A stretch of 64,000 bases of DNA from Streptomyces sp. MP131-18 (lineage in GTDB: Bacteria; Actinomycetota; Actinomycetes; Streptomycetales; Streptomycetaceae). Numbering within the stretch: the stretch's first letter is position 1; each line of letters opens with the position of its first letter. Positions 25,921-36,388 of the stretch are shown piece by piece. The notes below the pieces were generated by a model, which saw nothing but the letters and a program-made list of their open reading frames with translations, had not been told where the DNA came from and ran no database searches. A program made the position numbers and the translations under genes. The DNA is taken from contig NZ_LZNS01000001.1 of assembly GCF_001984575.1 (NCBI RefSeq), forward strand, positions 5,803,682 through 5,867,681, in the 5' to 3' direction.

Positions 25921-26757
25921 TCAGACGCCTTGCGGGCAGCGGCGCGCCAGGGCCAGGGTGCGGTGCGCCCCGGCCACGACGGCCGCGTCCACGAAGCGGC
26001 CGTCCGGCAGGGCCAGGGCCCCCGCCTCGGTGGCCGCCGCCCTGACGACCTCGGTGGCCGCGGCCACCTCGGCCGGGGTCGGCAGGTACGCCTCCTCGAT
26101 GACCGGGAGCTGCCGCGGGTGGATCGCGGTCCGCCCGAGGAAGCCCAGGGCACGGCCCGCCGCGCAGGACCGGGCGAGACCCTCGGTGTCGCGTACGTCC
26201 GGGAAGACGGACTGCGGCGGCGGGGCCAGGCCCGCCGCGCGGGCCGCCACGACGGCCCGGCTGCGCGGCCACGCGAGTCCGGCATCTCCGGTCACGCCCA
26301 GGTCGGCGCGCAGATCGGCCTCGCCGAGCGCGATGCCCGTGACCGCCGGGTGCGCGGTGGCGACCGCGTAGGCGTGCTCCACGCCCAGCGCGTTCTCCAG
26401 CAGCGCGTACAGCGGGGGGACGCGGGCGCCGGTCCAGGCGGCGACGCGGCGGATGCCGGCGGGCCCGGTCACCTTGGGCAGGCGCAGCGCACCGAGTCCG
26501 GGGAGCGGGGCCAGACGCCGCACCTCCGTCTCCGCGAGCGGCCCGTCGAGCGCGTTGACACGGACGTGCACCGGCACCGGGGGCGGCGTGGCGAGCAGGT
26601 CGGCGGTGGCGTCCAGCGCGTAGCGCTTGCGGTCGGGCGCGACGGCGTCCTCCAGGTCGACGAGCACCACGTCCGCACCGGAGGCCAGCGCCTTGGCGAC
26701 CACCGCGGGCCGGTCGCCCGGGGCGTAGAGCCACGTCAGGCAGTCGGCGGCCGTCAC
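25921..26757 (-). CDS. CitE/HpcH-type CoA-ester lyase
   Basis: 278 residues from GTG 26757, overlapping the CoA-transferase stop by 4 bp (GTGA). Visible are WLYAPGDRP, VVLVDLEDAVAPDRKRYALD with acidic metal ligands, VRVNALDGP with the substrate Arg, LLENALGVEHAYAVA, GIALGEADLRADLGV and TAIHPRQLPVIEEAYLPT. The family cleaves or forms acyl-CoA esters such as citryl-, malyl- or citramalyl-CoA. It closes the operon, and following a class III CoA-transferase it may split a CoA thioester made from the aglycone or from a sugar-derived acid. This link is inference. Confidence 0.85.
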   Translation of the reverse strand: MTAADCLTWLYAPGDRPAVVAKALASGADVVLVDLEDAVAPDRKRYALDATADLLATPPPVPVHVRVNALDGPLAETEVRRLAPLPGLGALRLPKVTGPAGIRRVAAWTGARVPPLYALLENALGVEHAYAVATAHPAVTGIALGEADLRADLGVTGDAGLAWPRSRAVVAARAAGLAPPPQSVFPDVRDTEGLARSCAAGRALGFLGRTAIHPRQLPVIEEAYLPTPAEVAAATEVVRAAATEAGALALPDGRFVDAAVVAGAHRTLALARRCPQGV

Positions 26758-27965
26758 AGGGCACCGTCCGCGCGCAGTGCGGCGATCTCCTGTGCGCTCA
26801 GGCCGAGTCCGGACAGGATGTCGTCGGTGTCGGCGCCGTGCGGGCGGCCCGCCCACTTCACGGCGCCCGGCGTCTCGGAGAGGCGGAAGAGGACGTTCTG
26901 CATCCGCACCCGGCCCAGCTCCTCGTCCTCGACCTCGGTGATGGAGCCGAGCGCCCGGTACTGCTCGTCCGCGAGCACGTCGCGGATGTCGTAGACCGGC
27001 GCGATCGCCGCCTCCGCCTTCTCGAAGGCGGCGATCACCTCGGCCCGGTCGTGGCGCCCGATCCACGCGCCGACGGCCTCGTCCAGCTCGTCGGCGTGCC
27101 GGGCCCGGCCGGAGCCGGTGGCGAACCAGTCCTGGTCGATCACGTCCGGTCGGCCGACGAGCCGCATCACGCGTTCGGCGATGGACTGGGCGGAGGTGGA
27201 CACGGCGACCCACGAGCCGTCGGCGGTGCGGTAGGTGTTGCGCGGCGCGTTGTTCGCCGAGCGGTTCCCCGTGCGCTGCTGCACGTAGCCGAGCTGGTCG
27301 TACCAGATCGGCTGCGGGCCGAGGACGGTCAGCATCGGCTCGATGATGGCCATGTCGACGACCTGGCCGTGCCCGGTGCGGTCCCGTCCGGCCAGCGCCG
27401 TCATCACGGCGTAGGCCGTGGACAGCGCGGCGATGGAGTCGGCGAGGCCGAACGGCGGCAGCGTCGGCGGTCCGTCCGGCTCGCCGGTGATCGCGGCGAA
27501 GCCGCTCATCGCCTCGGCCAGGGTGCCGAAGCCGGGGCGCCGCGCGTACGGGCCGACCTGGCCGAAGCCGGTGACACGCGCGAGGACCAGCCGCGGATTG
27601 GCCGCGGACAGCTCGGGCCAGCCGAGCTGCCAGCGCTCCAGCGTGCCGGGCCGGAAGTTCTCGATGACGACGTCGGCTTCGGCGGCCAGCCGCAGCAGAA
27701 CGTCCCGGCCGCCGGGCGTCGACAGGTCGAGGGTGACGTTCCGCTTGTTGCGGCCCAGCAGCTTCCACCACAGGCCGACGCCGTCCTTGCTCGGGCCGTG
27801 GCCGCGGGAGGGGTCGGGCTTGCGCGGGTGCTCCACCTTGATCACTTCGGCGCCGAAGTCGCCGAGCATCGTCGCGGCGAGCGGCCCGGCGAAGAGAGTG
27901 GCCAGGTCGAGGACTTTCAGGCCCTCCAGAGGTGCGTGGCTGTTCATCGTGGTTCCCCGGCTCAT
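26754..27965 (-). CDS. class III CoA-transferase (CaiB/BaiF family)
   Basis: 397-403 residues. Motifs are LKVLDLATLFAGPLAATMLG, GAEVIKVEHPRKPDPSRGHG, LLGRNKRNVTLDLSTPGGRD and VVIENFRPGT. FGQVGPYARRPGFGTLAEAM follows, then the catalytic Asp in LADSIAALSTAYA or nearby. It moves CoA between carboxylic acids. Two starts are equally supported, ATG 27965 (which overlaps the ribokinase stop) and ATG 27947; an 18-bp tandem duplication has given both the same ribosome binding sequence. It is coupled to the CitE gene downstream. Confidence 0.9.
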   Translation of the reverse strand: MSRGTTMNSHAPLEGLKVLDLATLFAGPLAATMLGDFGAEVIKVEHPRKPDPSRGHGPSKDGVGLWWKLLGRNKRNVTLDLSTPGGRDVLLRLAAEADVVIENFRPGTLERWQLGWPELSAANPRLVLARVTGFGQVGPYARRPGFGTLAEAMSGFAAITGEPDGPPTLPPFGLADSIAALSTAYAVMTALAGRDRTGHGQVVDMAIIEPMLTVLGPQPIWYDQLGYVQQRTGNRSANNAPRNTYRTADGSWVAVSTSAQSIAERVMRLVGRPDVIDQDWFATGSGRARHADELDEAVGAWIGRHDRAEVIAAFEKAEAAIAPVYDIRDVLADEQYRALGSITEVEDEELGRVRMQNVLFRLSETPGAVKWAGRPHGADTDDILSGLGLSAQEIAALRADGAL

Positions 27966-27978
27966 CGTGGTTCCCCGG
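27943..27978 (-). repeat. 18-bp tandem duplication of a ribosome binding site and start
   Basis: CATCGTGGTTCCCCGG occurs at 27945-27960 and again at 27963-27978. On the minus strand each copy reads CCGGGGAACCACGATG, so the CoA-transferase has two in-frame initiation sites six codons apart. Confidence 0.8.
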
Positions 27979-28950
27979 TTCGTTGGGCTTCTCCGGCGGG
28001 TGGAGCGTTCTCCCGGTGCTGCCCGGTCCGCGCCGCGGCTGCCGCGTGCGCGCCGTACCCGGCGTCGATCTCCCCGCGGTCCGGCATGGAGGAGGAGGCG
28101 CCCGCCCGCTGCACCGCAAGGGCGGCGGCCGTCGCGGCCCAGGCCATCGCCTCCGGCATCGGCCGCCCCTCGCCGTGCGCCACGGCGAGCGCGCCGACGA
28201 ACGTGTCCCCGGCGGCCGTGGTGTCCACCGCGCGCGCCGGTACGGCGGGCACCGTCACCGGTTCGCCGCCGCGCGCCACGTACAGGCTGCCCGCGGCGCC
28301 CAGGGTGACGACCACCTCGGGCACGTCGTCCAGGAACGCGAGGGCGGCGCGGCGCGGGTCGTCGATTCCGGTGAGCGCCGCGGCCTCGTGCTCGTTGGGC
28401 ACCAGCAGGTCGGTCAGGGCGAGGAGTTCGGCGGGCAGCGGCTGCGCGGGCGCCGGGGTCAGGACGGTCCGCACCCCGTGCGCGCGGGCCGCGCGGGCGC
28501 CGGCGAGCACGCCCTCCATCGGCAGTTCGAGCTGGAGCAGCAGCGCGTCGGCGGCGCCGATACGTTCCTCGTCGCCCGGGGCGAGGCCGGTGACGGTGGC
28601 GTTCGCGCCGGGCACGACGACGATCGAATTGCCGCCGTCGTCGTCGACGACGATGTGCGCGGTGCCGCTCGGTCCCGCCACGGTGCGCAGCGCCTCGACG
28701 GACACGTCCGCCCCGGCGAGCGCGGCGCGCAGCCGCGGGCCGAAGTCGTCCTCGCCGACCGCGCCGATCATGGTGACCGCGCCCCCGGCGCGGGCCGCGG
28801 CGATGGCCTGGTTGGTGCCCTTGCCGCCGGGCACGGTTCTGAACTCGCGGCCGAACACGGTCTCGCCGCGGCGCGGCGCGGCCGGCACGTAGGCGACCAG
28901 GTCCATGTTGGTGGAGCCGAGGACCGTGAGGGCCGTCGTGCGGCTGGTCG

Positions 28951-28954
<4 letters not shown>
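27962..28954 (-). CDS. rbsK: ribokinase (PfkB family)
   Basis: 330 residues. N-terminal VLGSTNMDLVAYVPAAPRRG and TVPGGKGTNQAIAAARAG mark the ribokinase sugar site. DLLVPNEHEAAALTG and the C-terminal VDTTAAGDTFVGALAVA with the catalytic Asp are the PfkB signatures. It phosphorylates D-ribose to ribose 5-phosphate. The ATG 28954 overlaps the glycohydrolase stop (ATGA) and its own stop overlaps the CoA-transferase start. The substrate call is by motif; other PfkB kinases share parts, but the GGKGxNQA form is typical of ribokinase. Confidence 0.9.
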
Positions 28955-30383
<1,429 letters not shown>

Positions 30384-30384
<1 letters not shown>

Positions 30385-31556
30385 CAGGCGCCCGCGATCG
30401 CGCCGAACAGCGCCTCGTGCGCGCGGCGGCGTTCGAGATCGCGCGCGAACACCTCGCGCGTCACCGCGGAGAGCGCCGCCGCGGGGGCGCGCAGGTCCAG
30501 CTTGCTGGCCTGCGCGATCTCGTCGCTCCACTCGGCGGGCACGGCCCGTTCCCCGTGCAGCGCGCCGACGATGGCGCCGCTCATCGTGGCGATCGAGTCG
30601 CAGTCGCGCCCGTAGTTGACCGCGCCGAGCACCGTGTGCCGGTAGTCGCCGCGCCCGACCAGCAGCATGCCGAGCGCGACCGGCAGCTCCTCGATGGCGT
30701 GCAGCCGCGAGGGTCGGCGCGCCCCGAGCGAGGGGTTGCGGTACTCGGGCCCGACGGTGTCGAACGGGGCGACGGCTTCGCGCAGCGGCACGAGCGCCTC
30801 CTCGAAGTCGTCGTAGCGGGCGGCCACCGAGCACACCGCGTCGATCGCGGCGCGCGTGCCGTCCTTGGCGAGGGCCAGTGCATCCGCCACGACGGACGCG
30901 GGCGTCGCGCCCGGCTTGAACGCGGCGGCCACCGCCGCCGCGAACACCCCGGCGGCCTCCCGCCCGTAGCTGGACTGGTGCGCGCCGGCCACGTCCAGCG
31001 CCTCCGCGTAAGCGGCCCGCGGATTCCCGGCGTTGACGGCGCCGACCGGCGCCATGTACATCGCCGCGCCGCAGTTGACGATGTTGCCGACGCCCGCCTC
31101 GCGCGGGTCGACGTGCCCGTAGTGGATGCGCGCCACGATCCATTTCTCCGCGAGGAAGATGCGTTGCAGCGGCAGGGCCTCCGCGCCGAGTTCGGGAATC
31201 CAGCGGGGGGTCGTGATGAGGTCCGGCACCAGGTGGTCGGCGACCGCGTACGCGTCGAGGTGGTCGCGCACCCGCTCGTACACCCGCACCAGGGCATGCG
31301 TCATGAGCGTGTCGTCGGTGACGTGCCCGTCACCCTTGTGGTAGGGCGCGATGGGCCGGGCGGTACGCCAGTTGTCCCGGTGGAACGGCTCGACGATGCC
31401 GCGCACCCGGCCGCCGTGCCGTTCGACGATGGCCTCGGGTGTCCAGCCCTCGACCGGTCCGCCGAGGGCGTCGCCCACGGCCGCGCCCACCAGCGCGCCG
31501 GCCGTGCGGTCTTCCAGCGACGAGGGCGGTGCGGTCGGTGTCTGCGTCGTCGTCAT
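30384..31556 (-). CDS. ADP-ribosylglycohydrolase-family protein, paralogue 2
   Basis: 390 residues with both metal motifs intact in outline: LVGAAVGDALGGPVEGW, HVTDDTLMTHAL and NYGRDCDSIATMSGAIVGAL. The middle holds AEKWIVARIHYGHVDPREAG. It should bind the dinuclear metal centre and hydrolyse a ribosyl bond. The 1-nt overlap with paralogue 1 (TGATG) and the ATGA overlap with paralogue 3 indicate translational coupling. Predicted cytoplasmic. Confidence 0.9.
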
Positions 31557-32755
31557 GCGAGGGGTCCTTCCGAGGAGGCCGTGAGGGGGGTTCGGGTGAG
31601 CTGCTCGGCGAGGTCGACGAGGTCGAGGCCGGCCAGCCGCGGCAGGGCGCAGCCCGCCAGCGTGCGGCAGGCGTCGCGCCACGTGGCGGGCAGCGCGTCC
31701 GCGCCGCCGACGACGCCGGTCAGCGCCCCGGCCAGGGCAGGCGCCGAGTCGGCCACGCGGGAGAGGCAGGCCGCGGTGGGCACGGCCTCGGTGACGGCGC
31801 CCGCGGCTGCGGTGGCCACCGCGAGTGCGACGGGAACGGTTTCGGCCGCGGCGATGCCGTAGCTGTAGACGTGGTCGACGATTTCGTGTTCCAGCACGGG
31901 CACCAGCGCGAACGCGTTGCCCGGCAGCCCTGGCCGCGCGGCCACCGCGGCGCGGCCGAGTTCGACGGCGTGCAGCGCGTTGCGGCGGATCTCGCTGCCC
32001 TCGGGCAGCTGCCGAAGCGCCGCGTCGACGCACTCGTCCACCGGCAGGCCGCCGAGCCCCGCGGCGACGGCGGCGGCCATGGCACGGGCGCCGTGCACGC
32101 CGTCGCCGTCCTGCGTGTAGCGGGCGTCGAACTCGGCCAGGTCGGCCGCCGCCTCCGGCTCGTCCGGGTGGACGACGGCGAGCACGGCCGCCCGCACGCA
32201 GGCCGCGTCGTCGAAGTAGTGCGGGTTGTCGTGGCCGGTGGCGGGCGGGCGCAGGCCGGCCGCCAGGTTGCCGAGCCCGGCGCGCACCGAAATGCGCGCG
32301 CGCAGCGGGATGTCGGCCGACTCGATCTCGTCGGCGCGGTCGGCCGCGGCGGCCACCTCGTCGGCGAGCGAGTTCCACGCCAGCGCGAGCGCGGAGCGCA
32401 CCCGCTGCCCGGCGGGCAGGTCGCTGCCCCCCGCGGCCGTCGCGGACAGCACGGACTGCGCGGTGAACGCCGCCCACTCCGCGTCGTCGGAGGGGCCGAG
32501 GCGCAGCGGCTCGGGCGGCTGGTTGAGCGCTATGGGAACGGGCAGGGTGGTGGTCGCGTTCTGCTCGGCGAACGTGTCGAGTTCGCGGGTCAGCCGCCTG
32601 GTCCAGTCCGGCAGCCGGGCGGCGCGGTGGCGCCCCGACGGCCAGCCGGCGGCGTCCCCCGCGGCGATGCCGAGCAGCAGTCCCTCGATGCGCCGGGGGC
32701 CGTTCGCGGCGACGGGCCCTCCGAGAGCGGGTTCGGTCGCGGTGGGCGGGGTCAT
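31553..32755 (-). CDS. ADP-ribosylglycohydrolase-family protein, paralogue 3 (degenerate motifs)
   Basis: 400 residues. The fold is recognisable (RIEGLLLGIAAGDAAGWPSG, RYTQDGDGVHGARAMAAAVA), but the metal motifs differ from the other copies. The DDT is replaced by DDAEW, and the second motif reads SRVADSAPALAGALTG instead of GRDADTTAAVAGAL. It may have lost or changed activity, or serve a structural role with a paralogue. The start ATG 32755 overlaps the stop of a 44-codon ORF. Confidence 0.82.
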   Translation of the reverse strand: MTPPTATEPALGGPVAANGPRRIEGLLLGIAAGDAAGWPSGRHRAARLPDWTRRLTRELDTFAEQNATTTLPVPIALNQPPEPLRLGPSDDAEWAAFTAQSVLSATAAGGSDLPAGQRVRSALALAWNSLADEVAAAADRADEIESADIPLRARISVRAGLGNLAAGLRPPATGHDNPHYFDDAACVRAAVLAVVHPDEPEAAADLAEFDARYTQDGDGVHGARAMAAAVAAGLGGLPVDECVDAALRQLPEGSEIRRNALHAVELGRAAVAARPGLPGNAFALVPVLEHEIVDHVYSYGIAAAETVPVALAVATAAAGAVTEAVPTAACLSRVADSAPALAGALTGVVGGADALPATWRDACRTLAGCALPRLAGLDLVDLAEQLTRTPLTASSEGPLA

Positions 32756-32886
32756 CTCCGGTGTCCTTCGGTGCGTCGTGGCGTGCGGATGGTCCTGCGG
32801 GCGGCGGGCCGGGCGTCGGGCCGGTTGCCCGACCGGTTGCCCGACCGGTTGCCGGGCCGGTCGGCGCGGCCCCGGGGAACGGTCAT
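32752..32886 (-). CDS. bridging small ORF, 44 codons, Arg-rich
   Basis: ATG 32886 overlaps the stop of paralogue 4 (ATGA) and its stop overlaps the ATG of paralogue 3 (ATGA), so it tiles exactly between two coupled genes. The peptide is basic, with about a third Arg, and contains the repeat GNRSGNRSGNRP from three copies of a 12-bp unit (32821-32856). No homology is evident. It may matter only as a translational bridge, or be a real basic peptide. Confidence 0.5.
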   Translation of the reverse strand: MTVPRGRADRPGNRSGNRSGNRPDARPAARRTIRTPRRTEGHRR

Positions 32887-33983
32887 GCCGCGGCCCCCTC
32901 GTGGCCGTCGGGCGGCGGCGTGAGCCGGTCGGCGACGTCCAGGATGTGCATGCCGGCCATCGAGGGCAGGCAGCTGCCCCGCACCGGGCCGATCGCCTTC
33001 GCCCACTCGGCGGGGATCGCGCCCTCGCCGCGCAGCGCACCCGACAGGGCGCCCGCGACGGCGGCGGTGGTGTCGGCGTCGCGGCCCATGTTCACCGCCA
33101 TGGGCACCGCCTCGGCGAGCTCGCCGCGGGCCGCCACGAAGGCACCGAACGCGAGCCCCACCGCCTCGGGCGCCAGGTCCGTCCACGGGTAGCCGCCGAT
33201 GACCGTGGCCGAACGGACGGTCCGTTCCACCGACAGCTGCGTGGCCTGCGGGTCGCGCCGCGCCCTGCGGGCCGCGGACACCGCCCGGTGCAGGGAACGC
33301 GCGGTCCACGAGTCCTCCGGAACCACGGAGAGCGCGGCCTGCACCACCGCGTCCGGGTTGTGGCCGACCATCGCCGCCGCGACACCGGCCGCGACCGCCT
33401 GCCCGCCGTAGATGCCCTCCCCGTCGTGTGAAACCGTTCCGTCGATCGACACCAGCCGCGCCGCCTCGGCCGGCCTGCCCGCCGCGAACACCCCGAACGG
33501 CGCCGCCCGCATCGCGAGGCCGTCGCTCCACGCGTGCCGGTGCTGCGCCGAAATCGGCGCGGCGAGCCCGCGCCGCAGGTTCTCCAGCGTGCCGCGCTCA
33601 CTGAACCCGGCGCCGCGGAACGGGCCCTCGTCCCGGTCCGCGATCCACTCGTGCCACGCCGACTCCACATGCCCCACGGTCAGCGCGGAGCCGTGCTCGG
33701 CGAGCAGCAGACCGGAAAAGATCGCGTACTCGGTGTCGTCCGTCCCGGCGGGGTCGTCCGACACGAAGCCCTCGATGCGGCCCCACCGCTCCCTGATCTG
33801 CGACGGTTTCATGTTCTCCGCGGGGGCGCCCAGCGCGTCGCCGACCGCGAGCCCGAGCAGCGCGCCCCTGGCCCGGTCCCTGGGCACCGCCGGGGCCTGC
33901 GGCTGCTGGAGCGGCACCGTGCGGAGCCGCCGTGATCTGTCCGTGCCGTCCGGTTCCTGACGTGGGGCGGGGTCGGGGCTCAT
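32883..33983 (-). CDS. ADP-ribosylglycohydrolase-family protein, paralogue 4
   Basis: 366 residues, with the most canonical motifs of the four: ALLGLAVGDALGAPAENM, AGTDDTEYAIFSGLLL and NMGRDADTTAAVAGALSGAL. The start, ATG 33983, lies 58 bp after the binding-protein stop; it is the only junction in the operon with an appreciable gap. The N-terminal 35 residues are basic. It probably hydrolyses an ADP-ribosyl or ribosyl N- or O-bond in the cytoplasm. The family is used in bacteria both to reverse protein ADP-ribosylation and for small-molecule ribosides. Confidence 0.9.
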   Translation of the reverse strand: MSPDPAPRQEPDGTDRSRRLRTVPLQQPQAPAVPRDRARGALLGLAVGDALGAPAENMKPSQIRERWGRIEGFVSDDPAGTDDTEYAIFSGLLLAEHGSALTVGHVESAWHEWIADRDEGPFRGAGFSERGTLENLRRGLAAPISAQHRHAWSDGLAMRAAPFGVFAAGRPAEAARLVSIDGTVSHDGEGIYGGQAVAAGVAAAMVGHNPDAVVQAALSVVPEDSWTARSLHRAVSAARRARRDPQATQLSVERTVRSATVIGGYPWTDLAPEAVGLAFGAFVAARGELAEAVPMAVNMGRDADTTAAVAGALSGALRGEGAIPAEWAKAIGPVRGSCLPSMAGMHILDVADRLTPPPDGHEGAAA

Positions 33984-34041
33984 CGTGTTCTCGTGCTCTT
34001 TTCTTCCGTTGTCGTGCGGGCCCGTGCGTCACACGGGCAGG

Positions 34042-35370
34042 TCAGCGCTGGTAGCGGTCGAGGACCCGGTTTCCGTCGTCCCGGAGCCGCCCGCGCAGCT
34101 CGGACAGGCCGAACGCGCCGCTGTAGAACTCCTGGAACGCGGGGGTGGCGATCTTGTCCTTCCACTCCGGGTAGCCGCGGACGCCGAGCACCGGCGAGGG
34201 CCGCAGGTGCGCGGCCAGCTCGACGCCGGTGCGCCAGCCGTGCTCCGCCGTGTTCAGTGACGGATCGGCCAGGGCCGTTTCGCTGGTCGGCAGCATCCAG
34301 TCGCCGCGGGCGAGGTCCATGGCGTGCTCGGCGCGCGTGAGGTGGGCGATGAAGTCGGCGGCGGCCTGCTGGTCCTCGGCGTCCTCGGCGACGGACAGCG
34401 TCTGCGGCGCGACGCCCTGCGCGAGGCCGTCCTCGCCGCCGCCGGACGGCATCGGCAGCACGCTCCACTCGAAGTCGTCGGGCGCCTGCTGGTCCACCTG
34501 CTGGCGGAAGGAGAAGTTGAGCGGCAGCATCGCGTAGCGGTCGGCGAAGAAGCCGGGCAGGGTGTCGGAGCCCGACATGCCCAGGCTGCTGCGCGGCGCG
34601 GTGCCGTCCTCGTTGACCTGCCGGCTGATCAGCTCGGCGACCGCCGACTCGTCGTCGCCGAAGCGGATCACGTTCTCGCCGTCCTCGCGGTCGAAGATCC
34701 GGCCGCCGGTGGACAGCGAAAGGTTCACCGACTGGGTGACCGGCTCCTTCATCGACCAGGCGACGCCGTACGTGTCGGTGTCCCCGTCGCCGTCCGTGTC
34801 CCGGGTCAGGTCCGCGCTGACCTCCTCGAACTCGTCCCAGGTCCACGGGTCCTCCGGTGTGGGGACGCGTACCCCGGCCTCCTCCAGCAGCCGCGTGTTG
34901 GCCACCAGGACGCGCGGCTCCTGGAGGAACGGCACCCCGTAGGTGCCGCCCTCGTACGCCGTGGTGTCCCACGCCTGCTGCGGGATGTCCTCGACCAGCG
35001 ATTCGGGCAGCAGTCCCGTCAGGTCGGCGAGGTAGCCGCCGTTCGCGAAGTCGGTGAGGTCGGAGGCGTCGTTGTGGATGATGTCCGGCGCCTCGCCGCC
35101 CATGAACGAGGTCAGCAGCTGGTCGTGGATGTTGTCCCAGGAGCCCTGGACGTAGCGCACCTGAACGTCGGGGTTGGCCTCGTTCCACTCGTCGACGAGC
35201 GCCTGGTAGGCCGTCACGGACTCGGCCTGCCAGGCGAGGCTGAGGAAGTCGAGCGTGACCGTGCCGTCGGCCGCGTCGTCGCCGTTGCCGCAGCCGGCGA
35301 GCACCGCGAGGCAGAGGGCGAGGGCGGCGGCGGTTCCGGCGCGCAGGGTCCGCCGGTGGAGGGCGCGCAT
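34042..35370 (-). CDS. ABC transporter sugar-binding lipoprotein (CUT1 type)
   Basis: 442 residues. The signal peptide ends in a lipobox (ALCLAVLAGCGNG, lipid-attached Cys near 27), so it sits on the outer face of the membrane. Family-1 solute-binding features include QALVDEWNEANPDVQVRYVQ, GEAPDIIHNDASDLTDFA and LPLNFSFRQQVDQQ. It feeds the two permeases upstream. CUT1 systems usually carry oligosaccharides or glycosides; with the ribosyl hydrolases downstream, a riboside is the favoured ligand. The ATG 35370 shares one base with the permease stop. No ATPase is encoded here, so a shared MsiK-like ATPase is likely. Confidence 0.9.
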   Translation of the reverse strand: MRALHRRTLRAGTAAALALCLAVLAGCGNGDDAADGTVTLDFLSLAWQAESVTAYQALVDEWNEANPDVQVRYVQGSWDNIHDQLLTSFMGGEAPDIIHNDASDLTDFANGGYLADLTGLLPESLVEDIPQQAWDTTAYEGGTYGVPFLQEPRVLVANTRLLEEAGVRVPTPEDPWTWDEFEEVSADLTRDTDGDGDTDTYGVAWSMKEPVTQSVNLSLSTGGRIFDREDGENVIRFGDDESAVAELISRQVNEDGTAPRSSLGMSGSDTLPGFFADRYAMLPLNFSFRQQVDQQAPDDFEWSVLPMPSGGGEDGLAQGVAPQTLSVAEDAEDQQAAADFIAHLTRAEHAMDLARGDWMLPTSETALADPSLNTAEHGWRTGVELAAHLRPSPVLGVRGYPEWKDKIATPAFQEFYSGAFGLSELRGRLRDDGNRVLDRYQR

Positions 35371-36248
35371 CAGCCTTTCACCGACCCGGCGAGCATGCCG
35401 TTCACCAGCCGCCGCTGGAGCAGCGCGAAGAACAGCAGACTGGGGAGGGTGGCGAGGAAGGAGGCGGCGGCCAGCGGGCCCAGGTCCGCGACGCCCTCCG
35501 CGCCGACGAAGTGGGTGAGGATCACGGACATCGTCTGCCTCTCGGGGGACTTGAGCAGGACCAGGGCGAAGAAGAATTCGTTCCACGCGGTGACGAACGA
35601 GAACATCAGCGTCGCGACCAGGCCGGGCGTCAGCAGTGGCAGCACGACGCCGGTGAGGACGCGGAGACGGCTCGCGCCGTCGACGGCGGCGGCCTCCTCC
35701 AGGGACAGCGGCACCGCCTTGACGTAGCCCTGGAGCATCCACAGCGAGAACGGCAGGTTCCACACCACGTACACCAGGACCAGGCCGGGCAGGGAGTTGA
35801 TCATCTGGAGGTTCTTCAGCACCAGGAACAGCGGAATGATGATCAGCACGAGCGGGAACATCTGGCTGACCAGAATCCACACCGTCCCGGCCTTGCTGAC
35901 CCGCGAGCGGTAGCGGACCATCACGTACGCGGCCGGCACGGCTATCGTCACGGCGATCAGCGCGGCGCTGCCGGCCACCAGCAGGCTGTTGAGCGCCGAA
36001 CGCGCCAGCGGATGCGCGTCGAACGCGATGCGGTAGTTCTCCAGGCTCGGCTCGCGCGGAATCCACGTCGGGTCGATGGAGCCCAGCTCCTGCGGCGACT
36101 TGAAGGACGTCGACAGCAGCCACAGCAGCGGAAAGGCCAGGAAGACCAGGTAGCAGAGCAGCGCCGCGTACTGCCCGAACCGCCCGGCGGCCCGCCCGGC
36201 CCGCCGCCCACGGGGAACGGGCGGCGCGGGGGAGAAGGTGCGGCTCAT
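35370..36248 (-). CDS. carbohydrate ABC permease (MalG-like)
   Basis: 292 residues with six membrane segments and the ABC-importer EAA loop (SLEEAAAVDGASRLRVLTGV). The ending LPSLLFFALLQRRLVNGMLAG is typical of MalG-type CUT1 permeases. Start ATG 36248 overlaps the stop of the 47-codon bridging ORF. It pairs with the upstream permease to form the channel. Confidence 0.92.
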   Translation of the reverse strand: MSRTFSPAPPVPRGRRAGRAAGRFGQYAALLCYLVFLAFPLLWLLSTSFKSPQELGSIDPTWIPREPSLENYRIAFDAHPLARSALNSLLVAGSAALIAVTIAVPAAYVMVRYRSRVSKAGTVWILVSQMFPLVLIIIPLFLVLKNLQMINSLPGLVLVYVVWNLPFSLWMLQGYVKAVPLSLEEAAAVDGASRLRVLTGVVLPLLTPGLVATLMFSFVTAWNEFFFALVLLKSPERQTMSVILTHFVGAEGVADLGPLAAASFLATLPSLLFFALLQRRLVNGMLAGSVKG

Positions 36249-36388
36249 CGGTTCTCCCCCATCACTCGTCCGCCCGAGCGGACCGTCGTCGTCCGCGGCC
36301 CGGCAGCCGCGGAGGTGTGGCTCGGGTGGTGTTCGCCCGAGCGGACCGTCGTCGTCCGCGGCCCGGCAGCCGCGCGTGCGTCGCTCAC
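36245..36388 (-). CDS. bridging small ORF, 47 codons, two internal repeats
   Basis: The GTG start at 36388 overlaps the first permease stop (GTGA) and the stop overlaps the second permease start (ATGA). The peptide has two copies of AAAGPRTTTVRSG at a 21-residue period. They come from a 41-bp direct repeat (36271-36311, 36334-36374). No homology is evident. Like the ORF at 32752, it fills exactly the space between two coupled cistrons. Confidence 0.5.
   Translation of the reverse strand: MSDARAAAGPRTTTVRSGEHHPSHTSAAAGPRTTTVRSGGRVMGENR
36271..36374. repeat. 41-bp perfect direct repeat, 63-bp period
   Basis: Copies at 36271-36311 and 36334-36374 are identical. The period is a multiple of three, keeping the bridging ORF in frame. 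Confidence 0.9.

Noticed and set aside
36271-36374. Insertion-sequence ends or attachment sites at the 41-bp repeat
   Set aside because: The repeat is direct, only 22 bp lies between copies, no transposase or integrase is near, and the frame is kept; a local duplication explains it.
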